Shown here one piece after another: positions 37,257-46,075 of a stretch of 64,000 nucleotides of DNA. Below the pieces are notes generated by a model, which ran no database searches, was not told the origin of the DNA, and worked only from the letters and a program-made list of their open reading frames with translations. A program made the position numbers and the translations under genes. Source of the stretch: JADJPO01 sp963828555 (GTDB lineage Bacteria; Actinomycetota; Actinomycetes; Actinomycetales; Kineosporiaceae); the NCBI GenBank assembly GCA_963828555.1, contig CAWHEL010000004.1, positions 1-64,000 on the forward strand, given 5' to 3'. Numbering within the stretch: position 1 is the stretch's first letter; each line of letters starts with the position of its first letter.

Positions 37257-37679
37257 CTACTCCACGCGCACGGTGACCGGCACTCCGGCCTCGATCGTGC
37301 GGGAGACGGTGCAGGTGCGATCGTGTGAGGCCGCCAGGGCGCGGGGCAGGATCGCCCGGGCGGCGTCGCCGTCCGCGCCGTGCGGGAATCGGACCCGGAA
37401 GGACAGTTCGATGTCGCGCAGCACGTTGCCGCTCTCGTCCCGCACGGCCTGAGCCTCGACCCGGGCGGTGAACGACTCGGCCGCGCTGCGGCGACCGGTG
37501 ACGACGTCGACGTCGACGGCCGAGCAGCCGGCGATGGCGGCGAGCAGCAGTTCGACCGGGGTGAAGCCCTCCGGGTCCTTGCTGCCGAAGCGCAACTCCA
37601 GCCCACGGGCGTTGCGGGCGAGGTAGATCCCTTCGTCCACCCGCTCGATGCTGACCTGGCGGTGCGTGTCGTCGGCCAT
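37257..37679 (-). CDS. OsmC family protein
   Basis: The 140-residue protein has the OsmC/Ohr-like pattern: GFTPVELLLAAIAGCSAVDV, with the peroxidatic-type cysteine in AGCSA, then a long helix and the C-terminal CTVSRTIEAGVPV with the second cysteine. OsmC proteins reduce organic hydroperoxides. This YhfA-like branch is less characterised. The ATG at 37679 matches the family length. Confidence 0.85.
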   Translation of the reverse strand: MADDTHRQVSIERVDEGIYLARNARGLELRFGSKDPEGFTPVELLLAAIAGCSAVDVDVVTGRRSAAESFTARVEAQAVRDESGNVLRDIELSFRVRFPHGADGDAARAILPRALAASHDRTCTVSRTIEAGVPVTVRVE

Positions 37680-37800
37680 GCGCCGATCCTCGCAGAGCGA
37701 TGGAGTCGGCCGCGGACCGGGGTCGCGGGTTCGCACGGTTCCCAGGGTCCTCCCAGGTGGGGTGCAGTCGGGGCTCACCTTCATCACCGACGGTGAAGTC

Positions 37801-38532
37801 ATGAGCGACGACTCTCCGGTGTCCCCCGAGCCCTGGGCGGTTCCCTCCCCGAGTTCTGCCCAGAGCGCGCCGCCCCCGTCGACCGGCCTTCCCCCGACCG
37901 GTCCGGGGGCGGCGCCACCCCCGCCCACGCTGCCCACACCGGCGCCGCCGTGGCGCCGTGCCGGACTGGTGGCAGCGGCCGTCGGTGCTGCCGCGGTCCT
38001 GGCCGGCGGCGGGTACCTGGCCGGGGTGGCGCTCAGCCAGGGCAGTCACTCGACGACCCTGACCTCGGCGGAGGGGAGCACCGGCGGCTCGGGCCGGGCC
38101 GCCGGCGGGCAGGGGGTGCCGGGTGTTCCGGGAGCACAGGACGGCGCCGCCGGGCGGGGCGGCCACGGCGACGGCGACCTCGCGGTCGGCGGCATCACCG
38201 CCGGAGTGATCACCTCGGCGACGGGCGACACCCTGGTGCTGCAGACGCGCCAGGGGCAGGCGGTGACGGTGCACGCCTCGGGCTCGACCACGGTGCGCGG
38301 CGCCTCGGCGGACTCGATCGACGATCTGGCGGTCGGTGACGTGATCCTCGTGGCAGGCGCCCGGGCCGACGACGGCAGCATCACCGCCACCCAGATCCTG
38401 ACCGGCCCACCCGGTGGTGGCGGTGATCGCCTCGCCCCGAACGGGACCGCTCCGAACGGCAGCGACGACAGTAGTGACGGCGACGACGGCGGTGCCACCA
38501 CGGGCGATCAGGTCCACCGAGTGACGACGTGA
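37801..38532 (+). CDS. Membrane-anchored DUF5666 protein
   Basis: The 243-residue protein has a Pro/Ser-rich cytoplasmic N-terminus and one transmembrane helix (AGLVAAAVGAAAVLAGGGYL). A Gly-rich stretch follows, then a DUF5666-like beta domain (GVITSATGDTLVLQTRQGQA, then DDLAVGDVILVAGA) and an Asp/Gly/Asn tail. It probably faces the outside of the membrane. Function is unknown. GTGA coupling to the GtrA gene suggests a shared transcript. Confidence 0.75.
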   Translation: MSDDSPVSPEPWAVPSPSSAQSAPPPSTGLPPTGPGAAPPPPTLPTPAPPWRRAGLVAAAVGAAAVLAGGGYLAGVALSQGSHSTTLTSAEGSTGGSGRAAGGQGVPGVPGAQDGAAGRGGHGDGDLAVGGITAGVITSATGDTLVLQTRQGQAVTVHASGSTTVRGASADSIDDLAVGDVILVAGARADDGSITATQILTGPPGGGGDRLAPNGTAPNGSDDSSDGDDGGATTGDQVHRVTT

Positions 38533-39008
38533 CCGCCGTGCCGGCGATGCGGACGACCGACAGTGGCCCGGCGGCGCTGAGCACCTCCCAGGGGCGAGGG
38601 GGTCTGCGTGGCCGGGTGCCCGCTGGCCTGTCCGGCCAACTGATCCGCTTCGCCTCGATCGGGGTGGCGAGCACGGCGGCCTACGTGATGCTGTACCTCG
38701 TGCTGCGCCCTCTGGGGGCCCAGCAGGCCAATGTGATCGCACTCCTGATCACCGCGATCGCGAACACGGCGGCCAATCGGCGGCTCACCTTCGCCGTCCG
38801 GGGCAGCCGGCGGCTGGTCCGCAACCATCTGCAGGGGCTCGCGGTGTTCGGGCTGGGGCTGGCCATGACCAGTGGAGCCCTGGCGCTGATCCACGCGGTG
38901 TCCGAGGCGCCCGGCCGGCTGTGGGAGGTCGCGGCCCTGGTGGTGGCGAACGGTCTGGCCACCCTGGCGCGTTTCGTGCTGCTGCGCACCTGGGTCTTCT
39001 CCGACTGA
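38529..39008 (+). CDS. GtrA family membrane protein
   Basis: The 159-residue protein has four predicted transmembrane helices in the GtrA arrangement (LIRFASIGVASTAAYVMLY, the NRRLTFAVRG motif, and the C-terminal ATLARFVLLRTWVF). GtrA-like proteins help move or build lipid-linked sugars for cell-envelope polymers. The GTG start overlaps the upstream stop. Confidence 0.88.
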   Translation: MTAVPAMRTTDSGPAALSTSQGRGGLRGRVPAGLSGQLIRFASIGVASTAAYVMLYLVLRPLGAQQANVIALLITAIANTAANRRLTFAVRGSRRLVRNHLQGLAVFGLGLAMTSGALALIHAVSEAPGRLWEVAALVVANGLATLARFVLLRTWVFSD

Positions 39009-39125
39009 CGAGACCCCGCCCGCAGCGAGCCTGCGCCACCCGAACTCGAGGACGGGCCCGCCGCGACGGATGACGCCTCGGCGGGGCAGTTCGCAGTGGT
39101 GTGCCCGGGCCTGAGCCAGGGCGGG

Positions 39126-39201
39126 TCGACGATGGAGATCACGATGCGAGGAAGTGGTCGTGATAGCAGCCGCATTCCTTCAACGTGATCTCCATCGTCG
39201 A
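39126..39201. repeat. Inverted repeat, 17-bp perfect arms, 42-bp spacer
   Basis: Arms TCGACGATGGAGATCAC (39126-39142) and GTGATCTCCATCGTCGA (39185-39201) are perfect. It lies downstream of the GtrA gene and just before the tandem repeats. It can act as a terminator or a cruciform. The long spacer is shared with other inverted repeats in this window. Confidence 0.8.
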
Positions 39202-39207
39202 AGTGCT

Positions 39208-39301
39208 AGGCCTGAGTCGGGCTGGGGTGCCGGGCCTGAGTCGGGCTGGGGTGCCGGGCCTGAGTCGGGCTGGGTGCCGGGCCTGAGTCGGGCTGGGGTG
39301 C
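39208..39301 (+). repeat. Four tandem copies of a 24-bp repeat
   Basis: The unit GGCCTGAGTCGGGCTGGGGT plus GCCG occurs at 39209, 39233, 39257 and 39280, with one G missing in the third copy. A related GGCCTGAGCCAGGGCGGG precedes the inverted repeat at about 39110. It is non-coding. Confidence 0.85.
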
Positions 39302-39760
39302 TTGGGTATGGGTCCGGCGCAGGCTGATGGGCTGCGCCAGCGCCGCGCGGACCAGCACGCGGCAATGCGCCGCCCATGACAACGTAAGAATTGCCGGATG
39401 ACAACGAGAGCACTCCGCGCCGGGGGGTCGCGGCGTGAAAACGCTTGCCCGATAAGGAGTCTGTTCGCCTGGCTACAGAGGGCGACAGTCGGGCGAATTC
39501 CCCGTACCGTGGAGCAGACAGAGCGCCAAGACCCGGACCTTTGGCCTACTCCCGGGCGGGGTCGCCACGATCATCATGAGGGTGCCGGCGTCACATCTGG
39601 CGGTACCTCGAATCACCATCCACCGGGTGCTCTCGAAGTTCATGGGGCAAGTCCACCGTCGTCCCTCAGGCGTCTTGCCGTGCAATCGGACAGGCCCTTC
39701 CGTCGTTGCCTGCCCCGCCCCGGGGAGCGAGACGTGCACAGCAGGAGAGGACGTGCCCCG
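39302..39760. other. Intergenic, no gene seen (459 bp)
   Basis: I find no frame with family signal. A GCCCGATAAGG motif at about 39446 resembles the -10 of WhiG/FliA-type promoters, but the matching -35 is absent at the right distance. Confidence 0.4.
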
Positions 39761-40330
39761 ATGACCGCGATCGATCACACCCAGCTTCACGCGCTGTCGG
39801 TGAGCGGGTTGGAGCGGGACTTCCATCGCCGCTACACCGCACATCCCGACCACGCCGAGTTGCACCAGCTGCGCCTGGCCCTCGACCTGCAGGTCGACTC
39901 GATGCTGCTGGCCCTGGGCGCAGCGGCGCGTGACCACACCGACCACGTGCCGTGGCAGCGCTGGTTGGTCGAGGACCTCGAGCTGGCCCAGGTGCTCACC
40001 GCCGCGCTGGTCGAGTCCCAGGTCGAGCCCACCCCCGCCCTGGGCGGCGCCACCAGCGGCATGGCCAAGGACTCCCTGGACAACCTGGTCGCCCGCTACA
40101 GCTCGATGGAGGAACTGCTGCACGCTGCGGTCCGGCGTCCGCACACCGGGCAGAGCTGGCGCGCGGCGGCCTCGCATGCACTGATCCGCTGCCGCACCCG
40201 CTTGGAGGAGCTGCACCTGCACCGGGCCGCCATCCACGAGCGAGCAGCATCGGCGCGTCAGGCCGTGGCCGAGTCCTCCACCGACCCCAGCCAGCGCGCG
40301 GCCTTCTTCCCCGGCGAGCTGCTCGGCTGA
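39761..40330 (+). CDS. Hypothetical protein, mostly helical
   Basis: The 189-residue protein is rich in Ala, Leu and His and looks all-helical (ELHQLRLALDLQVDSMLLAL). It has no signal peptide or membrane helix. I do not recognise the family. GGAGAGG lies upstream of the ATG at 39761 at a slightly long distance. Confidence 0.6.
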   Translation: MTAIDHTQLHALSVSGLERDFHRRYTAHPDHAELHQLRLALDLQVDSMLLALGAAARDHTDHVPWQRWLVEDLELAQVLTAALVESQVEPTPALGGATSGMAKDSLDNLVARYSSMEELLHAAVRRPHTGQSWRAAASHALIRCRTRLEELHLHRAAIHERAASARQAVAESSTDPSQRAAFFPGELLG

Positions 40331-40498
40331 CCGGGCAGGGCCCGGCAGCACCTGTCACGGATCAGCTACTGGCACTCGATACCCCTTGTGTGCCAGCCGC
40401 CTGACCCCTCACTCTGCACCCAGGGGCGCCGACAGGTGCCTTCACCGGGCCATAGCGCCGTTCGGGGCGTGGTGCCATGACAACCGGGGAGGCCCTCG

Positions 40499-41026
40499 AT
40501 GTCCCAGCCGCCCGTGGAAGTGGTGCCGTACTCCGGAGGGAACCGCCGGCTGTCGGGGTTCGTCGTCTCCGGCCGGTGGCCGGAATCCACCCGGGAGTGG
40601 GCCCAGTTCCTGGCCCTCGCCGTCCGCCTGGCAGCCGTTCCCGGCCTGGTGCCCACGACGACCGTCTATTGCGCCGTGGAGGACGTGCCCGAGGACCCGC
40701 AGCCGGGCACCGTCGGTCTGGTCACGCTGGCCGGCCCGGTGCTCGGGGACGGTGCTCCACGGCCCGGCCAGTTCTCCATCGACTCACCGCCCGCGTTGAT
40801 CCTGCTGCATCCACCGGCCGAGAGCCGTCCCTCCACGCCGGAGGCGTTCGGTGCGGCGTCCGGCTGCGTGCTGCTCCCAGGGCTGCCGCACCTCGGCCTG
40901 GAGCACCGCGCGGCCTGGGTGGAGGCCGAGGCCGACGGCACGGTCACCAGGCTGGTGAGCCAGGTCGGGGTCGACCCCTTGCTCGATCCGGACACTGCTG
41001 TGCTGGCAATGCTGCTCGCCGCCTGA
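40499..41026 (+). CDS. Hypothetical protein
   Basis: The 175-residue soluble protein has alternating beta-like segments (GTVGLVTLAGPVLGDG, SPPALILLHPPAE) and acidic loops. It has no recognised domain. It ends 80 bp before the large helicase gene on the same strand. Codon use is normal for the genome, so it is probably real. Confidence 0.6.
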   Translation: MSQPPVEVVPYSGGNRRLSGFVVSGRWPESTREWAQFLALAVRLAAVPGLVPTTTVYCAVEDVPEDPQPGTVGLVTLAGPVLGDGAPRPGQFSIDSPPALILLHPPAESRPSTPEAFGAASGCVLLPGLPHLGLEHRAAWVEAEADGTVTRLVSQVGVDPLLDPDTAVLAMLLAA

Positions 41027-41094
41027 TCCACCCACTGCGGCAACCCGGTGGCGACGCGCCGGTCACGCTCACGCCGCTTACGGACACGGCCGGT

Positions 41095-41100
41095 TAGCGT
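41095..41100 (+). promoter_or_regulatory. -10 box for a leaderless start
   Basis: TAGCGT lies six bases before the GTG at 41107, the spacing expected if the mRNA begins at its start codon. No ribosome binding site precedes the gene. Confidence 0.45.
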
Positions 41101-41106
41101 GGAAAC

Positions 41107-44100
41107 GTGGCTCATGATGCCCTTCCTGACCTTGTCGCGCCGCGACACGGTCGAGGCCGCCATGACGCCCCCAGAACAGGTGTTTCGCTACCCGAAGTGA
41201 CCGATCGGCCGACGGACGACAGCGCGCAGGTCGACCTGATCACCGGGCAGCCCACAGCCGCGACGCCTGCGCCGCCGGAGCCCGCGCCCGCGGCGTCCGT
41301 CGATCCTCCGGGGACCGGCGAGTTCGACGCCGTCCCCGCGGTGGACCGATGGCGCGCGACCCTGGCCGCAGCCCGGCTGCCGGACACCCTGATCGGTGAC
41401 GGCCTCGGGATCGAGGCCCTCGACCTGACCCACGCCCACCCCTCCGGCCTGGCCACGCTGATGGCCGGTCGGTCCACCCGGCTGTCCAGCCTGGTCCGCG
41501 AACCCGCCGCCCACGCCGCCGCGCGCCGCCGGGCCCGCGCGATCACCGCCAGTGCCGACCAGCTGGCCGCCGAACGCGGCGTCCGCTCGTGCTACCTGGC
41601 GGCCGGGCTGATCAGCTGGCGCGACGGCCCGGCCAGCGCCCCTGTGTTGCTGCGCAGCTGCACCCTGCACCCGCGCGGCGCCGGGCAGGACGACTACGAG
41701 CTCGACCTGGACGACACCGCCACGGTCAACCCCGAGGTGCTGCGCCGGCTGAACACTGCGTACGGCATCGTCTTGGACGCCTCCTCGCTCGGTGGCCTGT
41801 CCTTCGGCGCCGACGGGTTCGACCCGCGCCCGGTCTACGCCCTGCTCGAGGATCTCTGCTCGGGCATCACCGGGTTCGCGATCGACCGCCGGCTGGTGGT
41901 GGGTAGCTTCACCGCTGGGTCGGACGCGCTGATCGCCGATCTGGACGCCGCCCGGCTGGCGCTGGAGATCCACCCCCTGCTCGGCCGACTGGCCAACGCG
42001 ACGCAGTCGATGGATCGGCCGGACCTGGTGCCCGCCGCGACCCCCTCCGTGACGGCGTCCTCGGTGCGTCCGGTCCCGTTCGTCACCCTCGACCCCGAGC
42101 CGGAGACCGACGACGCTGCGTTCGACCTGGACTGCGCCCAGCGCGCCGCCGTCGACGCCGCGCTCGGCGGGTCGCACGTGGCGATCGAGGGCCCGCCCGG
42201 TACCGGCTTGACCCACACCCTGACTGCGGCCGTGGCCACCTTGGTCGGCCGGGGACGCCGGGCGCTGGTGGTCACTCCGCACCGGGGCACCGCCGACGTG
42301 GACGTCCGCCGGTTCGCCGAGGCCGGGCTGAGCGATCTGGTGCTCGACCTGCACGACGGCATCGGCGACCGGCCCAAGGTGCTTGCCGCCCTCGGCGCCG
42401 CGCTGCAGGTGGCGGTCGAGGACGCGGGTCTCGCGGCCCAGGCCGGGCAGCGGGCGGCGCAGGCCGAGGCAGTGGCCGCGGCCCAGGTGCGTCACGCCGC
42501 GGAGTCGCTCGCCGGGGCCAGCGCGGCCCTGCACACCCGGCACGTGCCGTGGGGAGTCTCGGCCTACGACGCGATGGTGGCTCTGGCCGAGCTGATGTCC
42601 TCCGACAACCCGCCGCGCACCCGGGTGCGGCTGCCGATGCACGTGTGCCGCCAGCTCGACGCGGCCCGACGGGACCGCCTGCGGGTGGACCTGCGCCAGG
42701 TGGCCGACCTGGGCGCGTTCCACCAGACCCGGGTGGACACCCGTTGGCTCGATGCCCGGGTGGCCGACGAGGAGGAGGCCCGGGCGGCCCTGGCCGCGGC
42801 GAAGGCCGCCCGGGAGGTGCTGCCCACCGCTGAGACCGCCATGGTCGCCGTGGCGCACGGAGCCGGGCTGGCCGAGGCGACCACGGTGGAGCAGTGGCGC
42901 CCGCAACTCGACCTGCTGCTCGACGTCCGGGACACCCTGGACGTGCTGCAGCCGTCGGTCTTCGAGCAGCCGATCGCCGACCTGATCCGGGCGACGGCCC
43001 CGGGGGAGGCGGACGCCGCCGAGACCGGGGGATGGCTGGCCCGGCGCGGCCTGCGCCGCCGGGCCCGGGCGTTGGTGCGCCCCGGAACCCATCTGCCAGA
43101 TCTGCACGAACGATTGAGAACTGCTCTGGAGCAACGGGTCCGGTGGCAGAACATGGCGCCCGGCGGTGGGTGGCCGCGGGTGCCGACCGGTCTGGACGCC
43201 GCCAACGCGGCGATCACCGAGCTGGAGTTGGCGCTCGACGTCCTGGCCCGGGTCCTGGACGGGACCGGGACCCCGGAGCTGCGGGGGCAGACGCCGGAGC
43301 GGTTGCGCCAGCGACTGGCCGACCTCTGCGCGGACGCCGACGGTCTGCTGGCCCAACCCCAGCGCCGGGTGCGGATGGAGCGGCTGCGTGACGCCGGTCT
43401 GGCCGACCTGCTGGCCGACCTGACCGACCGCCGTCCGGAGCCCGAGGACGTGGACGGCGAGCTCGACCTCGCGTGGTGGACCTCCGTGCTGGAGACCATC
43501 ATCCGCAGCGATCCCCGGTTGGCCCAGCACGACCCCGTGCAGCTGCGCACCCATGTGGAGACGTTGCGGGACGGGCACTCCCGGCTGCTCACCGCCCGGG
43601 CGGCGCAGACCGTTGCCACGGTCGCGCTGCGCGCTGTCGACGCCGTCGCCGCCTACCCCGACCAGGTGCGCTGGCTGCTCTCGGAGGTGCACCGCGCCCA
43701 CCGGTCGAGCTGGCCGATGGACATGTTCGCCCGGGCCGGTGACGTGGTCGCCGCGCTGCGACCGATCTGGGTGATGAGCCCGGACGCCGTGGCGCGCAAT
43801 CTGCCGCCGGCCCGTCCCGGCGTGCCGATGCTTGATGTGGTGGCGGTGGACGACGCCAGCCAGGCGGGGATGCCCGAGTGCGCCGCAGCACTGGCCCGGG
43901 CGCAGCAGGTGATCGTCGCCGGTGATCGGCGCCGGCTGCCGCCGGCCACGGGTGGGCCGTCGGTCATCGAGGGCATCGCCGACCTCGCCGCCACCCACCC
44001 GATGCTGTCCCTGCACCGTCTCGACCGAGACCACCGCACCCGCGACGGACGGCTGATGTATCCGCTGCGCTCGGGGTATCCGCAGGCGTGGGGGCTCACG

Positions 44101-45381
44101 CCGGGGGCCTCGGCGCTCTCCCCGCTGCAGCTCGAGCACGTGCGTGAGGGCACCGGGGTGCCCGCTCCGGGCGAGCAGGTGGTGGTCAGCGCCGAGGCGG
44201 AAGTGGCCCGGGTCGTCGACCTGGTGACCGAGCACGCCGCGCGCCGGCCGGGGGAGTCCCTGCTGGTGGTCACCCTCGGCGCCCGCCATGCGGAGCGGAT
44301 CGAGGAGGCGCTGCGGATGGAGGTCGCCGAGCGCCCCGAGCTGGCCCGCTGGCTGGACGTGCACTGGACCGGGGACATCTCCGAACCGTTCATGGTGCGC
44401 CCGATCCACCGCATCCCCGGGGTGGAGCGGGATGCGGTGATCGTCTCGATCGGCCTGGCCCGTACCCCGCACGGGCGGGTGCTGCACCGGTTCGGCGTGC
44501 TCGACGGCCGCTACGGCCGCGCCTGCCTGACCACGGCCCTGTCCCGGGCGCGGCGGCGCAGCACGGTGGTCTGCTGCTTCACCGCCGACGACCTGGCCCC
44601 GGAACGGCTGCGCAGCGAGGGGGCGAAGATGCTGCGCGACGTGCTGCTGGTCGCGGCCGACCCGGTGCTGCGGGGCGACCACCTGGACGGCGACCCGCTG
44701 TTCGCGGCGTCGGAGTCCGCAGGGGTCGGCGCCCCGGCCACGGGCGGCGGTACGGCGGGTGAAGTGGCGGCGGGCGCCGACGTCGACCCGTTGGTCCGCG
44801 ATCTGCGCGACCGCCTCGACGCGGTGGGCCTACCGGTGGTGGCCGGACCCGATGGCGGGGACTGGCCGCTCGCGGCGGCCCTGGCCGACCCGGAGCTGCC
44901 CGGCCGGCGGCTGCTCGCTGTCGAGGTCGACGGCCCGGCCTACGCCGCCTGCGCGAGCGTGAACACCCGCGACCGGCAGCGCCGGGAGAGCTTCGAGCGC
45001 GCCGGGTGGACCTTCCTGAGGGTGGCCGCGATGGACCTGTTCTGCGATCCGGGTGGCGAGGTGGACCGGATCCGTGACACCTGGCGTGACCTGGGCGGCA
45101 TGTCCACAGCCACCCAACCGACCCAGATCATTGTGGGCCGCCCGCGGGTGCGCGGTGACTTCCCCCAGGTGCAGCCCGGGCGCCCGGTGACCCTCTACGC
45201 CGACGAGGAGCTGGAGGCGGTGGCGAACTGGGTGCTCTCCGACGGCGTGACGCGCAGCGCCGAGGAGCTGGCCGCCCTGGTGCGTGAGGCCCTGCACCTG
45301 CCGCGGCGCGGCATGCACGTGGAGGCCACCGTCGGCGGCGCGGCCCGGCGGGTGCTCGACGGGTCGGGAGGCTGGTCGTGA
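41107..45381 (+). CDS. Large SF1 (Dna2/UPF1-like) helicase-nuclease with altered Walker A
   Basis: The 1424-residue protein has an N-terminal region and a split SF1 motor. A long helical insertion separates Walker A (EGPPGTGLTHTL) from the Walker B region (VVAVDDASQAG), followed by VIVAGDRRRLPPA. Motif V/VI-like HRIPGVERDAVIVSIGLAR and CLTTALSRARRRSTVVCC come next. The C-terminus has an endonuclease-like fold (LLAVEVDGPAYAACASVNTR, then RQRRESFERAGWTFLRV). The Walker A lysine is replaced by leucine (L368) and the Walker B glutamate by aspartate. The start is uncertain: a leaderless GTG at 41107, or a GTG at 41197. Confidence 0.8.
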   Translation: MAHDALPDLVAPRHGRGRHDAPRTGVSLPEVTDRPTDDSAQVDLITGQPTAATPAPPEPAPAASVDPPGTGEFDAVPAVDRWRATLAAARLPDTLIGDGLGIEALDLTHAHPSGLATLMAGRSTRLSSLVREPAAHAAARRRARAITASADQLAAERGVRSCYLAAGLISWRDGPASAPVLLRSCTLHPRGAGQDDYELDLDDTATVNPEVLRRLNTAYGIVLDASSLGGLSFGADGFDPRPVYALLEDLCSGITGFAIDRRLVVGSFTAGSDALIADLDAARLALEIHPLLGRLANATQSMDRPDLVPAATPSVTASSVRPVPFVTLDPEPETDDAAFDLDCAQRAAVDAALGGSHVAIEGPPGTGLTHTLTAAVATLVGRGRRALVVTPHRGTADVDVRRFAEAGLSDLVLDLHDGIGDRPKVLAALGAALQVAVEDAGLAAQAGQRAAQAEAVAAAQVRHAAESLAGASAALHTRHVPWGVSAYDAMVALAELMSSDNPPRTRVRLPMHVCRQLDAARRDRLRVDLRQVADLGAFHQTRVDTRWLDARVADEEEARAALAAAKAAREVLPTAETAMVAVAHGAGLAEATTVEQWRPQLDLLLDVRDTLDVLQPSVFEQPIADLIRATAPGEADAAETGGWLARRGLRRRARALVRPGTHLPDLHERLRTALEQRVRWQNMAPGGGWPRVPTGLDAANAAITELELALDVLARVLDGTGTPELRGQTPERLRQRLADLCADADGLLAQPQRRVRMERLRDAGLADLLADLTDRRPEPEDVDGELDLAWWTSVLETIIRSDPRLAQHDPVQLRTHVETLRDGHSRLLTARAAQTVATVALRAVDAVAAYPDQVRWLLSEVHRAHRSSWPMDMFARAGDVVAALRPIWVMSPDAVARNLPPARPGVPMLDVVAVDDASQAGMPECAAALARAQQVIVAGDRRRLPPATGGPSVIEGIADLAATHPMLSLHRLDRDHRTRDGRLMYPLRSGYPQAWGLTPGASALSPLQLEHVREGTGVPAPGEQVVVSAEAEVARVVDLVTEHAARRPGESLLVVTLGARHAERIEEALRMEVAERPELARWLDVHWTGDISEPFMVRPIHRIPGVERDAVIVSIGLARTPHGRVLHRFGVLDGRYGRACLTTALSRARRRSTVVCCFTADDLAPERLRSEGAKMLRDVLLVAADPVLRGDHLDGDPLFAASESAGVGAPATGGGTAGEVAAGADVDPLVRDLRDRLDAVGLPVVAGPDGGDWPLAAALADPELPGRRLLAVEVDGPAYAACASVNTRDRQRRESFERAGWTFLRVAAMDLFCDPGGEVDRIRDTWRDLGGMSTATQPTQIIVGRPRVRGDFPQVQPGRPVTLYADEELEAVANWVLSDGVTRSAEELAALVREALHLPRRGMHVEATVGGAARRVLDGSGGWS

Positions 45382-45524
45382 GCACGGGTCCGGTCGAGGA
45401 CGACGACCCGGTGCTGCCCGAGCAGACCGAGGACGACGCCGCCGGCGGGGACTGGCGCGAGGACGAATCGGCGGCCGACCGCGAGGACTGGCTGAACCGC
45501 GAACGGCCGCCTCACTGGGGGTGA
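45378..45524 (+). CDS. Small acidic protein coupled to the helicase
   Basis: A 48-residue frame starts with a GTG overlapping the helicase stop (GTGA). It is strongly acidic (EDDDPVLPEQTEDDAAGGDW) and ends DREDWLNRERPPHWG. The tight coupling and the aromatic, proline-ending tail argue for a real gene, perhaps a helicase partner. The family is not known to me. Confidence 0.55.
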   Translation: MSTGPVEDDDPVLPEQTEDDAAGGDWREDESAADREDWLNRERPPHWG

Positions 45525-45533
45525 GACGGCCGT
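45503..45533. terminator. Hairpin overlapping the small gene's stop
   Basis: Arms ACGGCCGCCTCAC and GTGAGACGGCCGT pair with one mismatch around a 5-nt loop. The stop codon lies in the 3' arm. It separates the convergent mscL gene. Confidence 0.65.
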
Positions 45534-45579
45534 CCGGTGGTTCTGGTGATGCAGAGGCGGTGGCTGCTGCGGTTCGAGC

Positions 45580-45960
45580 TCAGCCGCGGGTGCGCAGCAG
45601 GTCGCGGATCTCGGTGAGCAGCGCGACGTCGGCCGGGGTCTCCTCGGCGGCGGCGGGCGCGGCGTTGCGCTCCATCACCTTCTTGACCGGGATGACCACG
45701 AAGAAGTAGATCGCTGCTGCGATGATCACGAAGTTCACCAGGGCGGTGAGCAGGACGCCGATGGAGAACTCGCCCTTGCCGATCGTGAACATCCCGACAC
45801 TGTCCAGGTTCGGCGAACCGAAGATGGCTGCGATGAGCGGGTTGATGAGCCCGCTCAGCAGACCCTCGACAACCTTGGCGAACGCACCGCCAATGACGAA
45901 GGCGACCGCCAGGTCGACCACGTTGCCCCGCAAGAGGAACTCTTTGAAGCCTTTGATCAT
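45580..45960 (-). CDS. mscL: Large-conductance mechanosensitive channel
   Basis: The 126-residue protein is a textbook MscL. It has the N-terminal IKGFKEFLLRGNVVDLAVAF amphipathic and TM1 segment, a periplasmic loop, TM2 (ALVNFVIIAAAIYFFVVIPV) and a C-terminal helical bundle. It opens under membrane tension to release solutes. GGAGG eight bases before the ATG at 45960 fixes the start. Confidence 0.95.
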   Translation of the reverse strand: MIKGFKEFLLRGNVVDLAVAFVIGGAFAKVVEGLLSGLINPLIAAIFGSPNLDSVGMFTIGKGEFSIGVLLTALVNFVIIAAAIYFFVVIPVKKVMERNAAPAAAEETPADVALLTEIRDLLRTRG

Positions 45961-46075
45961 GGTGTGCGCCTCCGTCAGGCGGTGGTCTGGGGTGACCCTG
46001 CTTGGGCCACGCGGACGCACCATAGCGCCTGTCTGTAGGGGGAGTCACGCACGGTGCGTAGTCGGCGCGTCGAGA

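Noticed and set aside
39440..39460. WhiG/FliA-type promoter (GCCCGATAA)
   Set aside because: No TAAA-like -35 at the required 15-16 bp spacing.
41188..44682. A 1164-codon open frame on the minus strand opposite the SF1 helicase
   Set aside because: Same shadow composition and no domain signal.
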